Source of the DNA: Bacteroidales bacterium UBA1064
Lineage (GTDB): Bacteria > Bacteroidota > Bacteroidia > Bacteroidales > Tenuifilaceae
Direction: 5' to 3'
Assembly (NCBI GenBank): GCA_002316235.1
Contig: DCDD01000190.1
Span: 1-14,834 of the forward strand
DNA length: 14,834 bases
Shown here: positions 1-6,137 of the stretch, in pieces
Numbering within the stretch: the stretch's first letter is position 1
Layout: every line of letters starts with the position of its first letter
Translations under genes and position numbers: made by a program
Notes under the pieces: generated by a model
Seen by the model: only the letters and a program-made list of their open reading frames with translations
Databases searched by the model: none
What the model was told of the DNA's origin: nothing

Positions 1-84
1 GAGAGATGGCTGTGCGTAAAAACCCCATTTCAGGCTGCAGGGAAATGGTTTATGCTGAAACCCGAATTTTTTTTGACAAAATCC

Positions 85-115
85 TTGCATGTTTAAAAGC
101 AAAATTTTATATTTC
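85..115 (+). promoter_or_regulatory. Bacteroidota-type promoter of the metalloprotease cassette
   Basis: A TTG at 85-87 (-33 element) is followed after exactly 20 nt by TATATTTC at 108-115, seven of eight matches to the -7 consensus TAnnTTTG (here the pattern's G is C). Transcription would start near 120, so the conserved leader segment beginning at 122 would be the 5' end of the mRNA. The promoter assignment is inference from consensus and spacing. Confidence 0.5.
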
Positions 116-209
116 CAATCTAATAAAAGTCCAAGTTTTCATAAACAACCCTGTGAATGGCAAAGCATTCACAAATACCTTAAAAATAAAGGTAATATGA
201 GTAAACTTG
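92..209 (+). repeat. Promoter/leader direct repeat, copy 1
   Basis: This 118-bp segment aligns without gaps to 2575-2692, with 97 of 118 identical bases by my hand count. It contains the -7 element, an untranslated leader and the first codons of a leader ORF. The last 22 bases (188-209) are identical in both copies. Within it, TGTGAATG (152-159) and CATTCACA (166-173) form a perfect 8-bp stem with a 6-nt loop, and ACCTT/AAGGT (177-181/189-193) could form a second small stem. The two copies flank the lipoprotein pair at a spacing of 2483 bp. Confidence 0.75.
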
Positions 210-241
210 GCAATTACAAACCTAAAACTAACCCTACATGA
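197..241 (+). CDS. Short leader ORF (14 aa) overlapping the lipoprotein start
   Basis: The reading frame encodes MSKLGNYKPKTNPT. It is preceded by AAAGG (188-192), a short purine-rich stretch 4 nt before the ATG. Its stop codon overlaps the start of the metalloprotease gene as ATGA (238-241), the classic arrangement for translational coupling. The start region is copied exactly in the second repeat, where the ORF reads only MSKLDSE before a stop. I do not recognise the peptide. It may be a regulatory leader peptide rather than a functional product, and it could equally be chance, since it is only 15 codons long. Confidence 0.35.
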   Translation: MSKLGNYKPKTNPT

Positions 242-1890
242 AAATTAAAGCATTTTACTTTTTCGTTTTAGCTTTGCTTCTACTGGGGGCAATTTATAGC
301 TGCCAGAAGGAGGACGTAATTTTAACAACTAATACAATGGAGACCAACCCTGAGGACACGATTGGCAGGATTGTGGTGGGCAAGAAGTTGCAGAACCCTT
401 ACTCTGTGAAGAATATGCAGAAGGCTCTTGAGAGTTTAATGAAGAAAAAACTGGTGAAGGCGGAGGATGTAGAGGGTATTGAAATAAACACGACCCACCT
501 GTACATCGAAATCCCCACTGCGGACAACGCTATGTTGGATTTGTTCGTTCAGGACACCTCCCTGGAGCTGTTTAACCACCCGCTGGACTACGACCTCCCA
601 GAAGAGGGGTCGTTCTATCAGGATACGAGTTTTACTAACTATGACCCAACATGGCTCTACACCGTTGTCCCTGTTGACCATGATTTAACGTTAGTAGAAC
701 ACAGGGTGCTGGAGGAATGCTACCTCCCCAACGATGAGCTGGTTGAAGCTTTAGAGAAGAACAAATCCAAAGCGGAAATCCTGCGCCTATTGGAGTACGA
801 GGCCTATCTCATTACGGGAAACCTCAAGGATACCAATGGGTACAACGCAAAGTCGAGGAAGTACCCTCGTGGCACTATCACGGTGGAAAACACGGAAGGT
901 AACCCTGAAGGCTTAAAAAGGGTAAAAGTAAGGGTGCATAACTTTATGCGTGTAGATTCAGATATGACAGATGAGTACGGGAACTACTCCATGAGCAAGG
1001 GATTCCTTACCAACGTGCACTACGCTGTGATATTTAAAAATTCCCAGGATTTCAAGATATGGGGTAACTGGGCGTTCATTGCCCCGGCGCACTACTACAT
1101 GGGTTGGCACTCGGCATCAGGAATCGATCGGCAAATCAAGAAAAACTCAGGGGCATGGAAGTGGGGTACAGTGAACAACGCCGTGTATGCATACAATAAG
1201 CTTTGCCAAATATACTCCATACCTCCAACCCCTACAGACTTTAGAGTTTGGGTACTCGAAAAGGGAGATGGCATGGTCTCGGGTAACGCTGCAATGTTAC
1301 GGAGAACCTATGGCTTATTCGGTTTCAGCGGGCATTCGAAGGTAATAAACTTCTTTTCTAAGAGCATTGGCTTTGTCATCACTTCCGCTCTTATATACCC
1401 ACTGCTACAGTATGCCCTGCCAGATATAGGAATATCAGTTAATACAAACGAAGTGGGAACTGACGATGTGTATGCCACTGTATTTCATGAGTGCGCTCAT
1501 GCCAGCCATTGGGTACAAGTTGGCAGCTACTACTGGGTGCAGTACATCAACTACATCATCACCTACGGTGCTTACGGCAATGGAACAGGAGTTAACGCAG
1601 GTTATTGTGGAGTTGGAGAGATGTGGGGTAATTACTTTGGAAACTATGTTTGCTCTAATGCTTATTTTAATCGGACTTCAGGTGTGAATTTTGATGCTTC
1701 GGAACACTGGTATAATCCAGGTTTTTTAAAATATGTAGACAATATTTCTGATGTAACAACAACTGAAATTTATGATTGCTTAACCAGTAGCACAAAAACA
1801 ATAAATATACTTGTTTCACAACTAAAAACTAAAACGAACAATGATAGTGAAATTGATAGATTCTATGGGTACTATAGTGATTGGCCATAA
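238..1890 (+). CDS. Putative HExxH zinc metalloprotease lipoprotein with carboxypeptidase-regulatory-like domain
   Basis: This 550-residue protein begins with a lipoprotein signal peptide (lipobox I-Y-S-C, Cys22), so it should be lipid-anchored in the envelope. Residues about 211-275 resemble a carboxypeptidase-regulatory-like (transthyretin-type) beta-sandwich, with TDEYGNYS as its typical turn. The later part carries H417-E-C-A-H421, a complete HExxH zinc motif, and Glu461 in GEMWG is a candidate third ligand, as in gluzincins. I do not recognise the family; protease function is inferred from the motif only. GC content is about 50% up to base 1620 and 23-35% from 1621 to the end, so the last ~90 residues, which begin immediately after Glu461, look as if they have a different origin. 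The gene follows a leader ORF with ATGA overlap and overlaps the next lipoprotein gene by about 26 bp. Confidence 0.8.
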   Translation: MKIKAFYFFVLALLLLGAIYSCQKEDVILTTNTMETNPEDTIGRIVVGKKLQNPYSVKNMQKALESLMKKKLVKAEDVEGIEINTTHLYIEIPTADNAMLDLFVQDTSLELFNHPLDYDLPEEGSFYQDTSFTNYDPTWLYTVVPVDHDLTLVEHRVLEECYLPNDELVEALEKNKSKAEILRLLEYEAYLITGNLKDTNGYNAKSRKYPRGTITVENTEGNPEGLKRVKVRVHNFMRVDSDMTDEYGNYSMSKGFLTNVHYAVIFKNSQDFKIWGNWAFIAPAHYYMGWHSASGIDRQIKKNSGAWKWGTVNNAVYAYNKLCQIYSIPPTPTDFRVWVLEKGDGMVSGNAAMLRRTYGLFGFSGHSKVINFFSKSIGFVITSALIYPLLQYALPDIGISVNTNEVGTDDVYATVFHECAHASHWVQVGSYYWVQYINYIITYGAYGNGTGVNAGYCGVGEMWGNYFGNYVCSNAYFNRTSGVNFDASEHWYNPGFLKYVDNISDVTTTEIYDCLTSSTKTINILVSQLKTKTNNDSEIDRFYGYYSDWP

Positions 1891-2347
1891 GAGCAAAATT
1901 ATCATATTAGGATTATTCTTATTAATTGGGTGTCGTTTATGGGAAATTGATGACAGCGGCGATTATTGGTATACTGTCAAGATTGAAAACTCTACAAGTG
2001 ATACGTTAAAGTTAATTTTTGGCCAAAATTTATTATCATTCGAAAACACATATACCATCAATCCCATATCTCAATTACAAGTCTTTGGTATGAAAGTTTA
2101 CAAAGGAGAAAAGGTTATAACCGAAAGATTATTTCAGGGTGGATTTATTCCCTTTGAAGAACAATTGAGTATTTATAGAAACGATAGTCTAAAAATACAA
2201 TGGCATGGTCCTGCTAAGTATATGAGCGAAAATTTTCATCATTTTTATAACTACTATTCATGGAAAAGTTGGTTAGAAAATAATGGAAGGGATGGAATTG
2301 TTTTATTTACAATTTATGAATCAGACTTAACTGAAAACACAAGGTAA
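1865..2347 (+). CDS. Small AT-rich lipoprotein of unknown function, coupled to the metalloprotease
   Basis: From ATG 1865 the protein is 160 residues. It has an n-region with KSK, a hydrophobic stretch and the lipobox L-I-G-C with Cys23, a standard lipoprotein signal peptide. An ATG at 1841 is in frame and would add eight residues; I prefer 1865 because it gives a normal-length signal peptide. The body is rich in Ser, Asn, Tyr and Trp, looks beta-rich, and has no motif I recognise. It overlaps the 3' end of the preceding metalloprotease gene, so the two are probably translated together. GC content is near 25-30%, matching the 3' end of its partner and unlike the rest of the window. The position after a gene with a variable-looking 3' end resembles an inhibitor or immunity partner, but this is inference only. 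Confidence 0.65.
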   Translation: MGTIVIGHKSKIIILGLFLLIGCRLWEIDDSGDYWYTVKIENSTSDTLKLIFGQNLLSFENTYTINPISQLQVFGMKVYKGEKVITERLFQGGFIPFEEQLSIYRNDSLKIQWHGPAKYMSENFHHFYNYYSWKSWLENNGRDGIVLFTIYESDLTENTR

Positions 2348-2574
2348 TTGAACATTAACCTCCTCCGCTACCGTACGAACCGACCGTAGGGAGCTCAACG
2401 AAGTTAGTCCACTCGTGTGGTAGTATAGAAAAAGAAAGTAGTGGGTAGGAATTATTAAAAAGTAATCCAGCGGGTTTATGCGTTATAAACATAAAGATGG
2501 GAGTAGTAAGCGTTGTTGTTGAGAGGTATGGATGAGATAGCCACACGACAGAAGCCGTGCGGCAGCGATAGGAA
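2348..2574. other. Gene-free stretch with a GC-rich start
   Basis: GC jumps from about 25% before 2350 to about 62% over 2361-2400, marking the downstream edge of the AT-rich module. Reading frames are open on both strands (a 76-codon minus frame and a 29-codon plus frame), but neither resembles a protein I know, and both lack a convincing start. At 2474-2490, GTTTAT and ATAAAC form a 6-bp inverted repeat with a 5-nt centre. The stretch may be debris of an older gene or element, for example a displaced 3' end, but nothing here proves it. Confidence 0.4.
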
Positions 2575-2692
2575 TTTAAAAACAAATTTTTAGGTTTAGA
2601 ACCGAATAAAAGTCCGGGTTTTCATGAACAACCCTGTGAATTGCCATGCAATCAGGAAGACATTGAAATTAAAGGTAATATGAGTAAACTTG
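2575..2692 (+). repeat. Promoter/leader direct repeat, copy 2
   Basis: This segment is ungapped and about 82% identical to 92-209. The -7 position reads TAGGTTTA (2591-2598) and lies the same 6 nt before the AATAAAAGTCC leader start as in copy 1, but no -33 TTG is present 20 nt upstream. The leader hairpin persists in a shifted form, ATTGC-cat-GCAAT (2646-2658). The ATGAGTAAACTTG end is identical to copy 1, and its ORF (2680-2703) stops after seven codons. No lipoprotein gene follows, so this copy looks orphaned. It lies about 200 bp upstream of the acyl-CoA synthetase gene. Confidence 0.7.
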
Positions 2693-2817
2693 ACAGCGAG
2701 TAAAGTTTTGCCCTTAAAAAGTTGAACAATAGTGAAATTGACTGGCTGAAATCGCAAACCAAAAAAATGGCATAGTTCGTAGTCTATTTTTATAGGTTCT
2801 CACTTTCAAATTGAAGC

Positions 2818-2848
2818 TTGCTACATTGCTTTATTAGCATTACGTTTG
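2818..2848 (+). promoter_or_regulatory. Strong-consensus promoter of the acyl-CoA synthetase gene
   Basis: TTG at 2818-2820 and TACGTTTG at 2841-2848 (exact TAnnTTTG) are separated by 20 nt. A transcript would start near 2854, leaving a leader of about 40 nt before ATG 2894. Because the alternative TTG start codon at 2846 lies inside the -7 element, this also decides the translation start. Confidence 0.6.
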
Positions 2849-2893
2849 CAACCGGAAAAATATCCTGAAAAAACAGGTTTAAAATACTTTTTT

Positions 2894-4954
2894 ATGATAA
2901 CCAGAGAGCTGATTAACCCCCAGAGTATAGTTGTAGTGGGTGGTTCTGCCGACGTTCAGAAACCCGGTGGTAAGGTTTTGAAAAACCTTATTGACCATAA
3001 TTTTAAGGGTAAGCTATACGTAGTAAACCCCAAGGCTGATGAGGTTCAGGGTGTCAGGGCATATCCTGACGCCGAAGATTTACCACCGGTTGAACTTGCC
3101 ATTCTGGCCATCGCAGCAAAGTTCTGCCCACAGGCAGTAGAAACGCTGGCTGCAAAAAAGGGGACAAAAGCATTTATCATCCTATCAGCCGGGTTTCATG
3201 AGGAAAGCGAGGAGGGTGCCAGGCTGGAGCAGCAAATAGTTGAAACGATAAACAAAGCTGGTGGATGTTTGATTGGACCCAACTGCATTGGGGTAATGAA
3301 TACCAACTATGCCGGTGTTTTTACTACTCCTATTCCACGCTTTAATACGCATGGCGCAGATTTCATTACCGGTTCGGGAGCAACGGCCGTATTTATCATG
3401 GAATCAGGAATTTCCAATGGACTTCAGTTCAACAGCGTTTACTCGGTTGGCAACAGCGCCCAGCTGGGAGTTGAGGACATTCTGGAGTATCTGGACCTAA
3501 CCTTCGATCCAAACACCAGCTCCAGAGTAAAAATGCTTTACATTGAAAGCATAGGCCAACCCCAAAAACTTCTTAAACATGCCTCATCGCTTGTGAGAAA
3601 GGGTTGCCGGATTGCAGCTGTTAAGGCAGGAAGCTCATCAGCAGGAAGCCGGGCGGCATCAAGCCACACCGGAGCACTCGCCAGCAGCGATGTGGCTGTT
3701 GATGCACTATTTAGAAAAGCGGGTATTGTTAGGTGCTACGGACGGGAAGAGCTCACAACCGTTGCCTCAATATTCATGCATCCAAGGTTAACCGGAAAGA
3801 ATATTGCAGTAATAACCCATGCGGGTGGCCCGGCGGTAATGCTTACCGATGCCCTATCGAACAACGGGCTTGAGGTTCCCCCTATTAGCGGTTCAAAAGC
3901 TAACGAACTACTCTCCAAGCTTTTTCCCGGTTCATCGGTAGCCAACCCAATTGATTTCCTGGCAACCGGCACGGCCGAGCAGCTGGGATACATAATTGAT
4001 GCATGTGAAAACGACTTTAGCCATATTGACGCAATGGCAGTAATCTTTGGTAGTCCCGGATTATTCCCTGTTTACGATGTTTACGACCTCCTGGATAGAA
4101 AAATGTCTGAATGCCACAAGCCCATTTTCCCCATCCTTACTTCGGTAATCAACGTCAGGGATGAGATTAACCAGTTCATAGCAAAGGGCAGAGTAAACTT
4201 CCCCGATGAAGTAGTGTTTGGAAATGCCCTTACAAAGGTTTACAACACACCGGATCCTGCTCCTGAAGACCCCAAGTTGCCGATAATAGACACCAGCAGG
4301 ATTCGTAGGGTGATTGATGGCTGTTCCAATGGTTACCTACAACCCAACCAGGTTCAGGAGCTACTCGATGCTGCCGGGATTCCCCGAACTGGCGAAGCCA
4401 TTGTAAAAACAGCCACAGATGCAACTTCTGCAGCAATGAAAATGGGATTTCCTGTGGTAATGAAGGTTGTAGGACCTATTCATAAAACAGATGTGGGAGG
4501 AGTTGTGCTGGATGTTCGCGATGAGCAAATGGTTACCAGGGAGTTTAACAGGATGATGGGAATTAAGGATACCACTGCTGTGCTCATTCAACCCATGCTC
4601 AAGGGTTTAGAACTGTTTGTAGGAGCCAAGCGCGAGGGTTTGTTTGGCCATGTCGTTCTGTGCGGGCTTGGCGGTATTTTTATTGAAGTGCTAAAGGACG
4701 TGAAGGCCGGCATTGCTCCAATTGAAGCCAACGAGGCTCATACCATGATTAAACACCTGCAGGGCTATGGAATGATTAAAGGGGCTAGGGGCCAAGAGCC
4801 TGTAAACGAAAACTTGTTTGCCGACATCATCAGCCGGGTTTCGGTGTTGGTGGGTGTGGCGCCCGAAATATTTGAAATGGACATCAACCCCTTGCTCGGA
4901 ACAAAGGACAAAGTGGTAGCTGTTGATGCGCGAATCAGAATAGAAAAGAAATAG
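2894..4954 (+). CDS. Acetate--CoA ligase (ADP-forming), fused alpha-beta chain
   Basis: This 686-residue enzyme interconverts acyl-CoA + ADP + Pi with acid + ATP + CoA, the substrate-level phosphorylation step of acetate (or branched or aryl acid) formation in fermenters. Residues 1-130 form the CoA-binding Rossmann domain (start MITRELINPQSIVVVGGS). Succinyl-CoA-synthetase-like flavodoxin domains follow, with the active-site His258 in SSHTGA, the phospho-carrying histidine of the family. From about 475 to the end is the ATP-grasp domain, with H530-K-T-D-V-G-G and the GLGGIF-EVLKDV segment. All key motifs are present and the length matches single-chain family members. The true acid substrate cannot be read from sequence. 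I chose ATG 2894 over the in-frame TTG 2846 because it matches family N-termini and the TTG lies in the promoter. A tiny membrane-protein gene follows after 11 bp. Confidence 0.93.
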   Translation: MITRELINPQSIVVVGGSADVQKPGGKVLKNLIDHNFKGKLYVVNPKADEVQGVRAYPDAEDLPPVELAILAIAAKFCPQAVETLAAKKGTKAFIILSAGFHEESEEGARLEQQIVETINKAGGCLIGPNCIGVMNTNYAGVFTTPIPRFNTHGADFITGSGATAVFIMESGISNGLQFNSVYSVGNSAQLGVEDILEYLDLTFDPNTSSRVKMLYIESIGQPQKLLKHASSLVRKGCRIAAVKAGSSSAGSRAASSHTGALASSDVAVDALFRKAGIVRCYGREELTTVASIFMHPRLTGKNIAVITHAGGPAVMLTDALSNNGLEVPPISGSKANELLSKLFPGSSVANPIDFLATGTAEQLGYIIDACENDFSHIDAMAVIFGSPGLFPVYDVYDLLDRKMSECHKPIFPILTSVINVRDEINQFIAKGRVNFPDEVVFGNALTKVYNTPDPAPEDPKLPIIDTSRIRRVIDGCSNGYLQPNQVQELLDAAGIPRTGEAIVKTATDATSAAMKMGFPVVMKVVGPIHKTDVGGVVLDVRDEQMVTREFNRMMGIKDTTAVLIQPMLKGLELFVGAKREGLFGHVVLCGLGGIFIEVLKDVKAGIAPIEANEAHTMIKHLQGYGMIKGARGQEPVNENLFADIISRVSVLVGVAPEIFEMDINPLLGTKDKVVAVDARIRIEKK

Positions 4955-4965
4955 CCTAGCTGGTA

Positions 4966-5118
4966 ATGAGCATAAAGGGTGTTTTTAAAAAACTTTCCAA
5001 AAACGAAAAAATACTACTCGTCATCATTATCCTTTTGCTGATTATGGTAGCTACCCAATGGGAAAAAATATGGAACGAGGCTATCAGAGCGTTTGGCAGG
5101 TACTTTGGCAGCAAGTAA
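4966..5118 (+). CDS. Small single-span membrane protein (50 aa)
   Basis: The ORF runs from ATG 4966 to TAA and encodes a lysine-rich N-terminus, one hydrophobic span at residues about 16-30 (ILLVIIILLLIMVAT) and an amphipathic tail with several Trp, Arg and Phe residues. The charge distribution suggests a cytoplasmic N-terminus. It lies only 11 bp after the acyl-CoA synthetase stop and is probably cotranscribed with it. I know no name for it, and such proteins are commonly missed by gene callers. A role linked to the synthetase is possible only by position. Confidence 0.65.
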   Translation: MSIKGVFKKLSKNEKILLVIIILLLIMVATQWEKIWNEAIRAFGRYFGSK

Positions 5119-5261
5119 ACCTTATTCTTTTAAGGAATGGAAAAGCCTAGTTGTGGGGGCATTTTCACATTTACTTTCATCGGGAAAATCGTGAGTGGTG
5201 CGATTACCCCTTTTTTCAATACAAGCTGGGTTTTAAAGTCTATACCAAATGAGTTTGATTT

Positions 5262-5278
5262 GCCCCTTTAGAAGGGGC
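5262..5278. terminator. Hairpin between convergent genes
   Basis: GCCCCTT and AAGGGGC form a perfect 7-bp, GC-rich stem with a 3-nt loop between the plus-strand synthetase operon and the minus-strand M48 gene. The U-tract is weak on both sides, so it is a plausible bidirectional terminator rather than a textbook one. Confidence 0.55.
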
Positions 5279-5294
5279 TAAAATACAGGAATCA

Positions 5295-6080
5295 TCAAGG
5301 TAAAGATTTTTTAAAATCCAGGTAGCGTTCTGTATATTTTTCGCCATGCCTGGCACCCAGATTTTTCCACGCAGCTTCCAAGTTTTCTATCCTCCCATCA
5401 TCCCATGGGTGAATAGCAAAGAATTGAGCAACAACAGAGCATGTAAGTAGCTTCCTGTACATGTTGATAAGCTCATAGGGATCATAGCCTGTATCGAACA
5501 GGTATTCCATGGCCTTACTATCGGCTTCATGTTCGTTGCTGCAGCTGTATTTTAGGGTAGAGCTCCCGTTGACCAACCCATGGATTATACTATCGAGTTC
5601 AGCTTGTTCGAGACCAGCAGCAATACTTTCAAACGTTGATAAATCATAATGCCTTAAAAGCATCTTGGTTATATGCCGGCAATCAATGTGGGCCAGCTGG
5701 TGAGCCAGTAGCCCTGCCAGCTGAGCTTCGTTATCAAGAGCCATTAATATGCCCGTGTAGAGGTAGATGTAACCTCCCGGAGCAACAAATGCACTGATAA
5801 CCGATTTATCATTTATCACCCTGATTTGCCAGCTAAAAGCTTCAGCATTGCGTACGCCGTCCGATTCCAAAAGCTGCTGCAGGATTTCTTCGGTATAGCT
5901 GTAAATGGCAGCATACTTACTACGCTCCAGCACGTTGAATTGCGCTGGATTGGCGGTAATGGCAGAGTCAATTCTCCAACCAATACAAACATCCTGCGTT
6001 AGGGTAGGAAAAACGGACTTATCCTCCGAGCAGGAAGCAAGCATCAGCAGCAATAATGGAATATGCAAATGCTTTTTCAT
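5295..6080 (-). CDS. M48-family metalloprotease-like lipoprotein with HQxxH (probably catalytically impaired)
   Basis: The 261-residue protein has a lipoprotein signal peptide (lipobox L-A-S-C, Cys17) and the fold markers of a periplasmic M48 peptidase of the BepA/LoiP type. These are the strand APGGYIYLYTG (100-110), the helix with the zinc motif, a third ligand Glu185 in NEHEAD followed by FDTGYDP, and the late HPWDDGRI segment. The zinc motif reads H127-Q-L-A-H131 instead of HExxH. Codon 128 is CAG, one base from GAG, so the general-base glutamate is missing while all three metal ligands remain. In this family such a change is expected to abolish or greatly reduce hydrolysis, leaving a possible chaperone or scaffold role. 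It lies 57 bp after the phosphofructokinase stop on the same strand and has its own likely promoter. Confidence 0.85.
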   Translation of the reverse strand: MKKHLHIPLLLLMLASCSEDKSVFPTLTQDVCIGWRIDSAITANPAQFNVLERSKYAAIYSYTEEILQQLLESDGVRNAEAFSWQIRVINDKSVISAFVAPGGYIYLYTGILMALDNEAQLAGLLAHQLAHIDCRHITKMLLRHYDLSTFESIAAGLEQAELDSIIHGLVNGSSTLKYSCSNEHEADSKAMEYLFDTGYDPYELINMYRKLLTCSVVAQFFAIHPWDDGRIENLEAAWKNLGARHGEKYTERYLDFKKSLP

Positions 6081-6096
6081 CAGGACATAATGAAGC

Positions 6097-6130
6097 CAAA
6101 CCTACCGTAGATTAAAATATGCAGCTCAAA
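6097..6130 (-). promoter_or_regulatory. Promoter of the M48-like lipoprotein gene
   Basis: On the minus strand, TTTG (plus 6127-6130) and TAGGTTTG (plus 6097-6104), both exact consensus elements, are separated by 22 nt. Transcription would start near 6090, about 10 nt before the ATG. The gene could therefore be expressed separately from the upstream phosphofructokinase. Confidence 0.5.
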
Positions 6131-6137
6131 GTGGCGG

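Noticed and set aside
6..200. 64-codon plus-strand frame across the first repeat
   Set aside because: The same frame exists in copy 2, but only 2 of 13 differences in the 88-bp core are synonymous, so protein selection is not visible. The promoter lies inside the frame.
2355..2420. Possible group II intron domain V remnant (CCGTACG, GAGCTC pieces)
   Set aside because: The pieces do not form the 34-nt hairpin with paired GAGC/GTTC arms, and no maturase or reverse transcriptase lies nearby.
2474..2495. GTTTATGCGTTATAAAC as an integron attC or dif site
   Set aside because: Only a 6-bp inverted repeat. It lacks the paired attC core sites and the 11-bp arms with 6-bp centre of dif.
2355..2585. 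76-codon minus-strand frame ending GSYGSGGG
   Set aside because: No recognisable domain, no signal peptide, and the plus strand is equally open. Kept only as an unexplained segment.
2846..2893. TTG start for the acyl-CoA synthetase
   Set aside because: Overlaps the -7 promoter element, and ATG 2894 gives the usual family N-terminus.
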